DNA of 64,000 nt, from positions 1 through 64,000 of the forward strand of contig NW_019775515.1 of assembly GCF_001039355.2 (NCBI RefSeq), written 5' to 3'. Shown piece by piece: positions 34,671 through 48,200 of the stretch. The stretch's first letter is position 1. Each line of letters starts with the position of its first letter. Made by a program: the position numbers and the translations under genes. The stretch is from Lingula anatina. Its lineage: Eukaryota; Brachiopoda; Lingulata; Lingulida; Lingulidae. Below the pieces are notes generated by a model. The model worked only from the letters and a program-made list of their open reading frames with translations, made no database searches and was not told the origin of the DNA.

Positions 34671-37600
34671 TTCCTTACTTTTATTCAACAAATAAATTAT
34701 AATATTAATAAGGATGGTAATTGATTATAAAATTCTTCACCTATGCTAGGAAAAACAAGCCTTTAGTTCCTGTAAATATATTATTATGACCTACTAGCAC
34801 ATCTGCCTACAGACAACAAACTTGGTAATTGTTTATAATTAAACACTTAAAGTTTTAAGACTGGAACACAAAGTACATGCATGGAAATTTCCAACAGATT
34901 TTAAATGAAATTATCTAATAGTCATATTGAAAGAAACCGAACCAAATCTTGTTCAATAAAATGCTGCATCTTTTCTGATTTCTCAGACTTAAAATTGTCT
35001 CCCTTGGTCAGTTAGCTTTACCTGTTTATTAAATCTTTTAATTAAAATTAAAGTAACAGGTAGTGATCAGATTGATATGGGCAGTATGTGTAATTTCTTC
35101 TGATGTGACACATTATAGATAAATATAATTATTTGCAAAAGGAGGATGAGAAGCCACAAAGCAACGGTGACCCTAGCTGTAAAATGTCTGTATGTGTCTT
35201 TGCCATCTTTAGCAGTTGAAGGATTCTCAACTTACACCACTCATGTCTGCTATCCCCTTTCCCTTCTTTTGAAGTATCTCACCCCAAAGCTTTGGATTGT
35301 TACAAACAATCAACAGTAATTTGTAAAACATTTCTGACTTGTCACATCTGCCCTAACTACACCAGTCACACAGCTTTATTCTGTTATTTTTTATAGGTCA
35401 GCTTCCTCTGCACAAAGACAATTTATCCTTTCATGCAATTTCGTGGGATATGACAAGAAGAAAAAAATACTGTTTTGTCATCCGAATTTTTTTTAAAAAA
35501 GATCATATCTACCCCTGTATACCTGTAGCTCTCATAATATATTTGATGATTACACTCACAAAAAAAGTGAAAAAAATGAAGAAGTTCTCAAAGGTAAGTT
35601 TGGTTCCTAGCAGAAAGCTAGTATGAATATTGAGAAAAAAGAAAAACAGAGTTCAAATTTCATGAGGGATTGCCGTACCACGTTACAGATTGAAGTGGTC
35701 CTCATTGTTAGACAATACACTCTGAATCTCTCCACAGTTTTAATGCATTGGGACACCCTGTGAAGGCACTTAAACAAGAAAGTGGAAGTCACTGTTTCAT
35801 TTTACCAATTCACTACATAGTTCTTGTACTATAACAGTTTCCTATTAATTTACTGTGGTTTCTTTGGGAGGTCACACTAGGCATAAGTGGAACGAATCTG
35901 ATTTGGTCCGAATGATGTAGGAGGGCAATCAACGAAACATCACAGTGCTGAGTCAAGCAGCTCACTGCAGACACTGGAGTACTGCTGTGTATATGCCCGT
36001 ATGATTACAATCAACATTTTGTACAAACTTTGGTGTTTCTAATTAAGCTAAATGAGTCTATCAGTCCTGGAAATAAAGACCTACTGCACTGATTATGATT
36101 AGGTCACTGCCTATCCAATCCCTCTTTTTGCCCATCACCAAAGAGATCATCAATATTTTCTATTGTGAGGTTATTGTAATCAAATATCTTGGTGATGGGC
36201 CTAATGTACTAAGATAAATCGACCTATCTTGACTGTAAACACACCAGGTAAGTTAATCCCAGTGTGAGCACGCCCAGCCTTGTTATCATTGCCCAGTCCT
36301 GCTATGTTTCCACGTATTTTCCACTGATTGGATTGAAGAACACACTGGGGTAAGGTCATGGAACATCTTGTCAAGGTTCTGACCGCAGTTACAAGGACTT
36401 TGTTACATGGTCTGTTTCAATTACCTTTGGTAAGAGGTGCTACTCAGAGTGACATTTAAAAGCAAAATGGCAAAGGGAGTCATTATTCTAGACTTTTTTC
36501 TTTTTAAGAGCTTTCTGTGAAATCTTTTTTTTTATAGGATTGGACCTTTTAAAATCTTGGATAGATTGGGGAAGACAGAGAGTTCTAGCTAATACCAAGT
36601 TGGGAGATTTTCCGTTTAAATATCAGTTTAAAATGTCCTTTTTTCAGTCCAAAAGAGCTCCACTTAAAAATACATTTACCTTCAACAAATATCCTTGCCA
36701 GCTCCTGTCTATATGTACAGTTAATTAATGTGCTATAAGGTCAATTACCATACATTTTTTTCGAGACAGTTCATTGAGTTTTTTAAGGAAAAATCAACTA
36801 CCGTCTAACAGCCATCCATTATTATAGCCATTTTGATATTCAGTTCCGTACTCAATAAAACTGAAGACAAAACATCCTAGTATTCTAGAACAATTTTTTA
36901 CCACTTAACTCAAGCCAAGTGGCTGGTTTAACAGGAGTTCCTAACTAGCTTGCATTTCACTTTGTGTACCAATACAAATAAATTGAGCAATAACAGGACA
37001 TCTGCCACTCAAAATAGTTGTAACATGGCTTTCAGATATCAGTAGAGGCTACTTAAAAGGAAATAGGAGGATTGAAGATGACAAAAAAAAAGTGTCCTGA
37101 AAGTTTAGTGGGAGAGGAATTACTTGACTTCCAATAAAACTTGGCATTTATACATATGTTTATGTATCTTTCAATGAAGAACAGTATAGTTAGAAATAAA
37201 ACTGTTTTGTATTAACTTTACAGGACTTGAAAGGGCAGTTAGTGTATAATTTTCTTCCAAAGAAAAGCACTCTTTCTGTATGTATATGTCGTTGTTTAAA
37301 ACACTTTTTGTTGCTATGGTATTTTGCTGTTCTTTCAATGTAAATATCCTGAAGAAATCCACGGGGAATTACAGGATTAATGGGGATTATGAATCTGTTC
37401 TACTTACTGCTTTAGAGGTTGTACAGATATTTCTTTTTTTTTTTCTGAATGGTTGCTGATTGTTGGTGATCTTTAGTTTTCTTGAGCATGGTTTAGGTGA
37501 ATCTTTGTGTATGTGTATATGTTGTGTATACTATACATGGATTATACTTTGTGATATGATGGTGTAAGGCATTGTGTCAGACTCTGTATTTGAAATAGAT

Positions 37601-38571
37601 GACTAGAGAAATGGCCAAAGACAGCTATTGACAGAGCAGAATATCAAGAATGTTCTTGAGAATTTGAATAAAGTACAGGGCGATTTATCTGCTGAAAACA
37701 ATGATTGAGTACAAATTAAGGAGGAATGGCATCTCTTCAATTTAAACGTAGAAAGTCATTTTGTTTCTTGTTCTTGTAAAGTACTTGTGGGAACAGCTTT
37801 CCTGGCTCTGTCGTATGAGTTAATATTTGCCTTGATTCTGAGCTTGTAAATTGTTGGTAATAATCCTCAGTAATAATCCACTGACAAAAATCCTCACAGA
37901 AAAAGTGATGAAATAACCTGTTAAGTGAATTATAGTATTGTAGCTAGTGAATTACACTTCAGATTTAAGTAATAATTTCAATATAAAAGAATTATCAGAA
38001 AAAAGATTTTTATTGATCCTCAAAGTATGAAGGACAAACACAATTGATAAGTAATAAAAAACGTATTGTTGGTACTCCCCCCCCCCAAAAAAAAAAAAAT
38101 GAAGTGAGAAAATATACTTTTTGTTTGAATGAAATAATTAAAATATGGGTAAAGGTATGTTGTTTGAAATTTGAGAGCTTTTACCATATTCAAAAATGTC
38201 AGTGGTTATTTATGAGTCCTGTATGTTTTTATTGACAAAACAGATTTCTTGAATCTACTGGGTAGGTAGAAGTACTTTCCCAACTACTCAGTCAAAACAT
38301 TTTTTCCCTTCATCTCTGCAAAATGGCTTGTTCCAAAGCTTTTTGAGAAGCAGCATATGCTTTAAAAAAAGTTTAACCTTTCATTTCATCAGAACACTTA
38401 AAGAGATAGTAAGTATTAAAGCAAGGTTCAGACTAGGGGAGATTTAGACCGGTGAGTGGTCTAAAACTCACCATCATAATCTGGTTATCTGATGTTAAAA
38501 GGTAAGACTGCTTCCAGTCTCTGTTTGTCCCTGTCTGAATTAGACTTCAGGAAGGAAAGCTTTTACCCGAA
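34667..38571. other. Non-coding stretch, nothing recognised
   Basis: Short frames only. An 11-bp inverted repeat GCCCATCACCA / TGGTGATGGGC lies at 36130-36200 with about 50 bp between arms. Confidence 0.55.
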
Positions 38572-38985
38572 TTGAGGCAATTAAGCAGAATGTTAATTGA
38601 TTATGGCATTTCTAATTTTGTACCAGTTCAAACTCTAGTCTTGCCAGGAACTTGTCTTCTATGTGTTCCACTGATGGGAAAGATGGAATGTTTTCCTTCA
38701 TTTAAACCCAGTATTACTGATGAACTTCTAAGAAGAAGAAAAGTTATTTATGTGGATGTGTGGTCCATGCCATTAAGCGTCAGTAATTGTCTAGTGGTTT
38801 TGACTGACCGTTTCATCTGCTCTCTCTCCAATAAAACTACCGAGAAAATAGGGTGGTCTTCTTTCCCTGAAGTCTGTGTATCATCTAAAACCCTACTAGA
38901 AGGCGGAGAAAGGTGTGACTGTACAAAGAGGGTTACTCTCGGTCACACAAAAGAGGTGGTTCTAGGCGAACTTGTGGCTTCATAA
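38572..38985 (+). CDS. Longest gap-free open frame (137 codons), unknown
   Basis: The frame runs to a TAA at 38985; the annotated start is a TTG, with an internal ATG at 38590. It includes DELLRRRKVIYVDVWSMPL and a Cys/Lys/Thr-containing C-terminal part. No domain, signal peptide or membrane segment stands out. For AT-rich DNA of this length one frame this long is only mildly unexpected by chance. No promoter, splice or polyadenylation signal supports it strongly. It may be an old retroelement or exon remnant, or nothing. Confidence 0.12.
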   Translation: MRQLSRMLIDYGISNFVPVQTLVLPGTCLLCVPLMGKMECFPSFKPSITDELLRRRKVIYVDVWSMPLSVSNCLVVLTDRFICSLSNKTTEKIGWSSFPEVCVSSKTLLEGGERCDCTKRVTLGHTKEVVLGELVAS

Positions 38986-39359
38986 ATAATAAAATCAACA
39001 TCTTATGTGCTTGACCACCGTGGGGGGAAGAGATTCATCACTTGAGAAATGTTTTCATGGTGTTGCCAGAATAGCAAGTTATAAATCAAGGTATTTAATA
39101 AGTTGATGCAGTGGGGTAATCTTTTAAACCTATTCACTTCCCTGGCTACTTTTTTTTCTTTGCCTTCAATTTTTTCATAAGAAGGAAAATAGATGAAGAG
39201 TTTTACTTTACACGAGATGTGCTTGATGGACTTAGCAAATTTCATACTGAAACTGTCATTACTGTATTTTATCATAATACATGTGAAATATATGAACATA
39301 CAAGTGCCTTAGTGTTGTGAGCCTTAGGAGTGGTGTCAACTCTACCCTTTAGATATTCT
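38986..39359. other. Non-coding stretch, nothing recognised
   Basis: No supported feature. Confidence 0.55.
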
Positions 39360-39372
39360 GGGGGGGGGGGGG
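39360..39372. repeat. G homopolymer
   Basis: A run of 13 G immediately before the tandem duplication that follows. Confidence 0.9.
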
Positions 39373-39559
39373 TGCCTATGGTGTCTGAGTGAGAGAGAGG
39401 AGAGAGATTCCAATTGTCTCGATCACTTATTTCAATATTTATTTATTTATTTATTCATAGATTCATTTTAGGTAGCAAAACTTTTTTTTCAGGCTGCCTA
39501 TGGTGTGTGAGTGAGAGAGAGAGAGAGAGGAGAGAGATTTCGATCACTTATTTCAATAT

Positions 39560-39594
<35 letters not shown>

Positions 39595-39630
39595 TAGATT
39601 CATTTTAGGTAGCAAAACATTTTTTCAGGT
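39373..39630. repeat. Tandem duplication of about 120-135 bp
   Basis: Copy 1 (39373-39494) and copy 2 (39495-39630) share TGCCTATGGTGTcTGAGTGA, a GA tract, TCGATCACTTATTTCAATAT, a TTTA tract, and ATAGATTCATTTTAGGTAGC. They differ mostly in the lengths of the GA and TTTA tracts and in a short CCAATTGT insert in copy 1. Confidence 0.85.
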
Positions 39631-41101
39631 TCAACCAACAAAGCAATGTACTAAGAAATCCATTAATTAATGCATTTCAGATCAGGGAAATTACTGTACC
39701 CTGTGCTAGTCACAATTATCCCGGCACCACCAGTTATCAGACCTATACTTCAGTCCACATTAATACCAATTATCATGTTGACTGTACATTTATCTCTTTG
39801 CTGTCTGTAATTATAGACTGGGTTATTAATGGAGAAAACTGCACATTTCATGGAGAAATAAAAACGACAAAGCTGTCAGGATTTTCTTATCGTGACGTGC
39901 ACATTGGAAGGCAGCGTAGAGATGAAGAAAAAATGTGTAATTGGCGTGATACTGGTGTATTGTGTCATTTCAAAGTGAAAAAACATTGCAGTAAGTGCAG
40001 TTATTTAAAATGTACTTTTGAATTAAAATTCTATCCCCCCCCCTTTTTTTGAGGGGGGGGCGAGTTTGGTAGGGGTGGGTGGGTATGGGGCATTGATAGA
40101 TCTAACTCCTTAAAATACCTCTAACCAGATTTTCTCTCCAAAACGCTAGTTAACTACTGTAATATTTTCGAAAGCAAACCTGAAAAAATAAATGCAATTT
40201 TTAGCATTATTCTGTAATGACTATGAATAATATACACTACAGTTGGAAATGAAAGCTAAAAAAAAAGATTCTCTCACTTCCAACTGGACCCAAGTGATAA
40301 AGTTTAAGAGCGGCTTGGTAGATCTGTGATTTTGAGAGGCATTACAATTTGATAATTGAAAAAGCTTTTCTTTTCCTTGGTTGGCACATTATGCATTGCT
40401 TAATATTTAACTTTCAAACGAAATTTTATATAATTTTTAATAAGATTTTTTTTTTCATTTATATTTTGCTGGTCTTTCTTTAATTGGTATTCACAGTTTA
40501 TTAAAAGATACATTGACATTGAGATCGCAGTATTTTTTATATTTATGTAACAGTACAAGAAAATAATGATGCTAATAGCCTTGAATTTTGAAGTAATAAG
40601 GTTTGTTTAAGCAAAAAAAAAAAAACTCCTTTGCTGATTCAAAGCAACATAATGATCATACTGGATAAACTTTTCACCTATCTTTGCAAAGATTAAAAGG
40701 CAGGTCATGATATTTTCTTACCTGGAAGAAATTATTTTCTTATGAGGTTAGTTAATTAATGGTGATATTTGACTATTAATCAGCTGATGGGTGAAAGTAT
40801 TCTGGTACCTAACAGAGAAGCTAATCATAAACAGGAATTAGTGTTTTTTACTGTTTTCTTTTCACTTTTTTCTTGTTCATTTTTTCTTTTAGATTTTGCA
40901 AATGAGAGAGAAGTGATACACTCAGCTGCCTAGAATCAGATATGTTTGCTGTGTAATGTAATCACGCTATTAGACCATTTGGATTAATCTGAAAAGTAAC
41001 AGAAACAAATATTTACTGGTAACTTGTTTTTGCTTGATTGGTAAACCTTGCCTTTTTTCTGTGAAATGCTTATTTTTCTTTGATGTTTTCTTAGCAAAAG
41101 C
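39631..41101. other. Non-coding stretch, one weak exon-like signal
   Basis: AT-rich. C-run and G-run flank each other at 40036-40060. A strong polypyrimidine tract ending TTTTTTCTTTTAG at 40892 precedes a short frame that reads DFANEREVIH if entered in phase 1 and stops at TAG soon after. Not supported as a gene. Confidence 0.45.
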
Positions 41102-41103
41102 AG

Positions 41104-41142
<39 letters not shown>
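41102..41142. repeat. (GA)n microsatellite
   Basis: Nearly pure GA dinucleotides. Confidence 0.92.
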
Positions 41143-41146
<4 letters not shown>

Positions 41147-41702
41147 TACTTGAAGGTGAAGATAAAAGGGGCTTCTGTGTAAAATAAAGGGAGGGATGTG
41201 GAAAAGGCCTGCTATATATCCAGTCTATAACTCTAGATGTTTTATTCAAGGAGACTCTTAAGCTCTCTAACTACATCTGATATTGATAAAACAATTCACT
41301 TGAAATTTTAACACTGGCGTGCAGTGTTTGAAATGTTATTGTTTTACTTTCTTCATCAAATGAATAAATGAATTATCTTAAACACAACTTTAATACTCAC
41401 ATTTCTTTTACAATAAGACACAACCACCAGTTCTTACAATTTAAAAAAAAATCTTCAGATTCTATTAACCATGTTTCAATGTAAGAATTAAAAAGTCCTG
41501 CACGCTAACATTAATTTTTGTTTGTAGAGATTGATAGAAAATATGGATATGTCACATCACAATTTGTTTTTGGGTCACAAATTAAGAACAGTCTCACATG
41601 CTGCAGGTTCTTTAGGCATACCAAATTGTCATACACATGTTTATTTTTCTTTGATATTTTCCTCCCATAATATGTGTAAAAAATTCTAAAAACATCTTAT
41701 CC

Positions 41703-41705
<3 letters not shown>
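41143..41705. other. Non-coding stretch, nothing recognised
   Basis: AT-rich, no supported feature. Confidence 0.6.

Positions 41706-41763
<58 letters not shown>
41706..41763. repeat. (TA)n microsatellite
   Basis: Almost 30 perfect TA units. Confidence 0.95.
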
Positions 41764-41766
<3 letters not shown>

Positions 41767-44700
41767 AGCCTATGAAATCGCATGTCATTCTTAAAGTTCA
41801 GTTATATAAGATATCAGATAGATGATATCATGATATTCTGTTTTTCATTTAGTTTTCTTTTTTTTTTTCATCTGAAACATTGAAAAAAATTATTTATCTT
41901 TTTTGACAAAATCTACCTACCTATTCAACCTTCAGCACTCCTTTCCTCTTCTTTTTCCAAGTCTTCTACGTCTTCTAGCTCCGACTCCTGAATAAGTTCC
42001 AAGCTTCAGTCAGATTCTTTCAACCTGTCAACCTGTGAAAAGTTTGTCAGTGATCTCCAGTTATAAAGAGTTCCCCTGGCAATCTTGGTGCACGCTCAGA
42101 AAGTGATCCTCATGCTCTGTGACGGCCCACACCTGAATACGATCTCCTCGCGTCTGTTAACTACCTGCCTCTCGCTCACACACTGGCACCAGCTCAGCAG
42201 AACTGACAATTAAGTAGCTAGCGAGATTGAGGGAGAGCTTTGAAATGTAGCGGGATGGTTTCCACACTCTGGCAACTGGCTCATCAAAACTAGCTACTTG
42301 TTTTATGTGAGGAAGGGAAATCTTTACCACAGAGAGACTTGGCTGGTTTGATCTAATTAGTCCATGCAGCCAGTGATCCAGTGTTGGTAAAAGTACATTT
42401 CACAGGCTCAGGTCACTGTTGTAGAGAGCTTTGACATATGTCTTTCCTTGGTTGGCATCCCAAACTAGTTCATCAAAGCTAAGAGGATCAGGACAGGTCT
42501 GACGGCTCTGGTCCAAGTTGATCCAAGTCCTGTCAGTCGCTGCCTGGCTGCTTTCTGTACTGCAGTACCCTGCCTACAGCTGTGGTAGACTCTGTGGAGA
42601 GAGTTTGAATGTGCTTAGGTGTCTTTTAAATACCTTTACCGTAGAACTTGATGAAATTCACTTATCTGTTCTTATTAAGAGAGATATTTATGATACGGAG
42701 CTGGAACACAGGATTCTGATCTGAAATAATTGTTTTAATTTATATTCTGAGTTGGTGATCTGGTAGATGTTGCTTTATCAAAAGGAGGCGAGAGGCATGT
42801 CTTAACGGCGTGTCTTAACAGTGTATCTTAAGGAGAAAGCTTTCATCCTGGTGTCACTGTAGTCTGGTTTGGAGACTTTCACTCTAGACTGTGACGGTTG
42901 ATGTCTTGGTGCAGGTTTTCATTAAGTTCTTAAAGCAGTTAAATTCTATTGCAGTTCTTCAATCCAAGCTACATTGCAGTTGTGATAGTCCATAAAATGT
43001 ACAGATTAGGTGACCCAGTGGCTCTATGTTTTGTGTTAAATCTTGCAGAGAAAGATACAAACACACATGTTGCTTGTGTAAGACAAAAGTACGTCGATAT
43101 GCAGACATTAATTCAACAAATACTCTTTTTCTCTTTTTTGTAGATGAATGTCCCAGTGGCAGTTAGCTTTCATTCCTCCCTCAGCATGCAGACTGCTAGA
43201 TAAAAATCTAGTTTTGTCTTTTTATATAAATGTCTCAATTCTATGATAATTAATACCCACATGTGGTAGCCACATTGCCTGGTTCACACTGGGCCTGCAC
43301 TTCTTGGGTCTGAACCGGTCTTTTCAACCGGGGAGAGGGGGGGTAACATTTGATTTTCCTACTTTTGGAAGAGTACCTCCAAATAAATCATTTATAAAAA
43401 AAATGCTGGATTTTAAAAATGTAACCAAAATTAAGAAGATTTGTTGGAATTACTAGTAATTTATTACTTTTATTTTTAATTTAATTCTTATTTTTATATT
43501 TTTTGTAGTATTCTGGGTTCCCAAACATGGTGAAATGTACTTCATCTCAGCATGCCTGTAGTGTGTTCTCAGTCCAATCACAGAGGGTGAATGTCTATTA
43601 ACTTGCCCTGGATGTGCTGTGGAATCACCAGCTTGATTGCAATTAAGGTATTCAGATTTAAACTACATGTATTTAGGTGCATTGTGAACACAGCTTCACT
43701 GTAATACATGTGCATGTATGTTGACTGGGTTAGTATTGGTTGCCATGAATGACTTAATTGACCAATCAAAAAGTCAAACTGCCGGCTACCTTCGCTGATA
43801 CTGTTTTTCTCTTCTTTTTTTCCAAACAAAATGCATGAAACTTCCTAATAGTAAAAGTGCCAATAATAAATATAAATTGCTTTTTTTATTAAGTCTTTTA
43901 AGTAAAATGCTGATGACGATAATTTTTACAGTATAGTTTATTTTTAATTCTTTATCCTAACAAATGCTGATATTCAGAAATGAAGTACTTACATATACTC
44001 TATTTTTATTACATGTGTGATACTGGCGCAAGGTTTCATTTGAATGAATTGTGAACATTTTAATGCTTTTGACTTTGTGCTGAATGTTAATTAACTTCAT
44101 CATTTTCATTTATATAAGTTGCTGCAAATAAACCAGCTTTTATGATCATTCCTTGAATATTTCTTTTATTTGTTAATATTTTTCATAATTTTAGTGGTGG
44201 AGTTCATATACAAATAATTTTTTTGGAGTGAAAAGATGAACATACCTGTACATTGCATACAGACAGACGCATGGCTTGCTTTGTGTATGGTAGAAATTTC
44301 TTCATCTAACTCCAGAACCATCAGGAAGTTATGATTTATAGATCAGAGGACTACTAACGACAGATTGATATTTTGTCAGTAACAACGTGCCCTCTGTTGA
44401 AAGTTCAATATGATCAAGTAGCATCCCTGAGGTAATTGCAAAATATATGTAACATGTTTTGGCTCTTTTAGTCAATTTTCAAGGTTGCACGTTTTCACCT
44501 TGATTCTGAAGATTATTGATCGCTAAAGACAGTGGCATGTTTTTCAAAATCTTTCAGCTTGATTGATCACGATAATTCACATAAAGTGTTTGAAGGTAAA
44601 ATTGCCCACCAGATGTGTTGCTTAACATGGTAGTATCTGTTCAGTTGGTGCAAAACCTTCAGGATGGCCAAGTTTTTTTTTTTTTTTTTTTCAAAACATC

Positions 44701-45280
44701 ATTATAAATTCAAGTGTTTGCACTGAGTTGTTAAAATTTATATTACTTTGAAAATGTGTCAGAGTTCACCATGTTATTCTGTCAGTATCAAGGTATTAGT
44801 GTATAAAAGGGAAATGATTTTGAAAAATTGAAAAAAAATAACTTCGATTAATTTTTTTCTGTATAAAATTAATTAGGGCAAGTTTCTCTCTCAGTTTGCC
44901 GGGCTGGTGATGTTATTGGCAAGTTGGAGAAGACTTGAAGACTCTGGGAGAAACAATTCCAGTTGGACATTTGATAGGTAGAATATAGTTACTAGTAGAT
45001 GCCTTTTGTTAAAAAAAAGATAGATGGGAGTTAAATTTATTTCAATAAAAAGTCAGTGTTTCAGTATGTGCTGGCTTGATGATCAGGGTTTTAACATTGT
45101 ATGTGACATGGAGACAAAGTTTGATAGCTCAAAATCCAGGCAAGGGAAGAACAGTATATTGAATACACATTATTATAGAAAAAAACTTTTGATCTCTTAC
45201 CTAAACTTTGTCAGGTGTCAAGGTTGACAGGAGAATCCTGCAGTTTAGGGTAGCCCTGTAGACCGTTATAAATATATCCT
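41764..45280. other. Non-coding stretch with a GC-higher block near 42.0-42.6 kb
   Basis: No gene is recognised. 41990-42600 has clearly higher GC than its flanks and an open + frame (42518-42724) without recognisable domain. A strong acceptor-like tract ends at 43143 (CTCTTTTTTGTAG) before a short frame of 19 codons. Neither is supported enough to call. Confidence 0.5.
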
Positions 45281-45298
45281 CCACCAGAGGGAGCTGAC
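45280..45298 (+). promoter_or_regulatory. CTCF-like binding word
   Basis: TCCACCAGAGGGAGCTGACA resembles the vertebrate and insect CTCF core (CCACCAGGGGGCGCT style) with about two differences. CTCF is a zinc-finger insulator protein found in most bilaterian animals. One match in 64 kb may be chance. Confidence 0.2.
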
Positions 45299-48200
45299 AG
45301 TCCAGTCTGCTGACAAACAAACTACGCAGTTAATTCTGCTTCTTCTCTTTTTCTTTGTTCTTGAACAATTTTTCAGGCACTACTAAGATGGTCTTGGGTA
45401 GGATATAATGTATCTCTGATAACCGTGCCAAATCCGAGTTACAGACAGAGTATATATACAGCTGACATTTTCACGGTTCAGCTGTTCCACCAGCTTATGA
45501 TATTTTAGTGCCTGCAGTTTTATTTTTTCATGATTTTTTTTTCACAAATGTTCCTCTCGTTTGATAAAAATAGTTATTTGTATTCTACATGTACTTTCAA
45601 CTTGAAGTGCTGTTTTTCTTTATTTTTCCTTTAGCTAGGAGGTGAATTTATGAAAATATTATTTAACTCCTTGTCTAAAGTACACAATATAATCCAGTTA
45701 TACTACCTTACTTCCAAGCTCTCCTAGATTAGCATTATATAGTAATGAGAAACGCATTTGATAATGGTTTTTGATTTGCCACAAGAATGGTCATTAACGG
45801 TGATAATGCGGTGATTTTGTTGATATAAAAAAGAGAGGGCACCTCCTGCTATTGTTTTCAATTTTATTATTTCAAACTGGGTGGAGTGTGATCAGCTGAG
45901 TGTACTCATTGTTCTGGGGCAGCATGTCACTGAAGATAGTGTGACTATTCTCATTTATTATTTTACTTGGGAATTCTGTGCATTTAGATTTTTATCTAAT
46001 TTTACAAACGAACAACCAGGGGCTTAGCCTTGCTGCCATTAGTTACATTTCACTGCAGGCTTCTTATGTCCTCTGCAACTTTTGTGTGGGAGATATTTTG
46101 ATAAGAACTATTTCTCATGTATGTCTGAAGTGAGATCAAGTGTGAGTTGAATCAGATATTGCTTAACAGGTTATAAATATATGATCCATCACAAAATGAT
46201 GTCAGTAATGGTTTGTTATTACATTACATGTACTTGATGGAAATTGAGCTGCCCAAAAATATCATTCTGTACTTATTTAGTTTGAAGCTATCTCTTCTTG
46301 AGATGAAATGAATTGCTTAATATAATATTAATAATTTATTTAACGTAATAATAACACAGTATACATGTCTAAAACAATGGATTGCATTCTCATCTGCAAT
46401 GAAGACTGTCGATGGCGTTGTCCTAGTTCTACCATCACAAAGTACAGAGTTAGTCAGTTAGTCTGACTCTGGGGGATAGCAAGATTTCAGGCCAAGCCTT
46501 GTTCCTATCCCCTCCCCATCCTTTCTCAACACCACCAATTGGAAAAAAAAAACTAGTGGAGAAAATGTTGTCATTTGTGGCATATTATTTAAGTTCTTGG
46601 GTCATCATAAAAGCAATGCATTTTCTTGTGTTTTTGGCAGTGATGGGGCATGAGTCTGTATTTAAAAGGGAAATTAGTGCTAGACAGCTGGGGTATCGGA
46701 ACCAAGTAAACCGGGTGTGTGTGGGGAAGGGGGGGGCTTTGTTAATTTTTTTAAAAGCATGCAAAATGTGGTCAGACATAAGTAGATAGGCAATGCAGGG
46801 TAGAGACGGCAGTCTCAGGTAAATAAACTGCTTGTTATTTCGGCCAGAATTTAAATATTCCTCCAAAATGTAAATACCTCACAGGGTTCTTGGCATGATG
46901 TTAATTCCTACATGTAATAACAGATGAAAATGGCTTTTATGGCATTTGGACACAAAACCAGGTATTAAGTGTCCTGTCTGAAATGTTTCTGTTGGACTGG
47001 TGCATCCTAGGGTGCGGAGCGTAGATGTTTGTGTAAACGCGGCAGTAAAGACCTGAATGGATTTAACGTCACATGGTCCTGTGTCATCAGCATGGGGGGA
47101 AAGACATCATGGACTGTTTAGAACATTTTGAAAGCTCTCCTGTTGAGATAATTTCATCTTCTTCCGTAGTTCTCCAGAGTGGCCTAATGACTTTATTTTT
47201 TAAGGATAATTTTATGACATCAGACTTTTATTCACCTCCTTCATATCCCTCTCTAAAACCACAGAGCAGAAGATGTCGGGATTGTTGCCATGGTGATGCA
47301 CACATTAGTGTTACTCATTTTTGCCTGCTTTGGGGAGTTCGTGAAGTGAAATTTCCAAAAATTTGACAGCCTAAGCACCATTTCAGTCTGTAGGCTTTTC
47401 CTGCTTATTTAGGTTTAATGCCCAATTTCATGATGTAAGATTATTCAATTTAGTAGATTATCAGTGTGGAGAATTAATTCTGACTCCTTGTTCTCTCGTC
47501 TGTGAAAATTACATATTATCTCTGACGTCATAGGAAGTGATTTTGGAGATGTTCAATGATCTACAATTACATGATTTTCCCATTACCATTATTACTGAGT
47601 AGAGAGATTACAAGGTTTTCAATAAATACTTCTTTGGTCATTGGTAGTTTATTGGCATTCTTTTTTATACAGAGTGACTGAATTCACTTGAGCATTGCGT
47701 AGGCAAATGATCAAAGAAATAGGGGGCTTTTTTACCTATGAAAGAAAAATGCAGAGCAGATTGGCGAGATTGAAGCACCACATTAAGTCACTGGTCAGGT
47801 AAAAAAATCAGAAGACACCCTCACAAGGAGGAGGCTGTCAGTTGACATTGATAAGCCTGGTGATGGATTATATTATAAATATAATATTTGGTACTTTGCA
47901 TTTTGGAACAGAATTTTGATTGCATTTAATAGTTTGACACAAGCTCATAATTGCTTTTTTGTGTGGAATATTTTGTAAGGAGTAATGACTTAAAAGGAGT
48001 AAAAATGATTCAGTTTAAGGAAATACTTTCTCATTAACTCCCATTCTCCAGCATCATACATATAATAAAAATTAATCTTAAAAAGCCACTGCCACCCACC
48101 ATTTTAAAGAAAATTTGAAAAAAAAGTTGTATGAATGAGAATGCATTTGTTGTGTTAAAGAACCTAGGTCAAGTTTAGACTCTCAGTGGTGAGAAGCTGC

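Noticed and set aside
36130-36200. Inverted repeat GCCCATCACCA / TGGTGATGGGC as a possible small MITE
   Set aside because: Only 11 bp match, no target duplication and no second copy in the window.
43144-43203. Strong acceptor-like tract before a 19-codon frame starting MNVPVAVSF
   Set aside because: No donor, partner exon, polyadenylation context or family match could be found.
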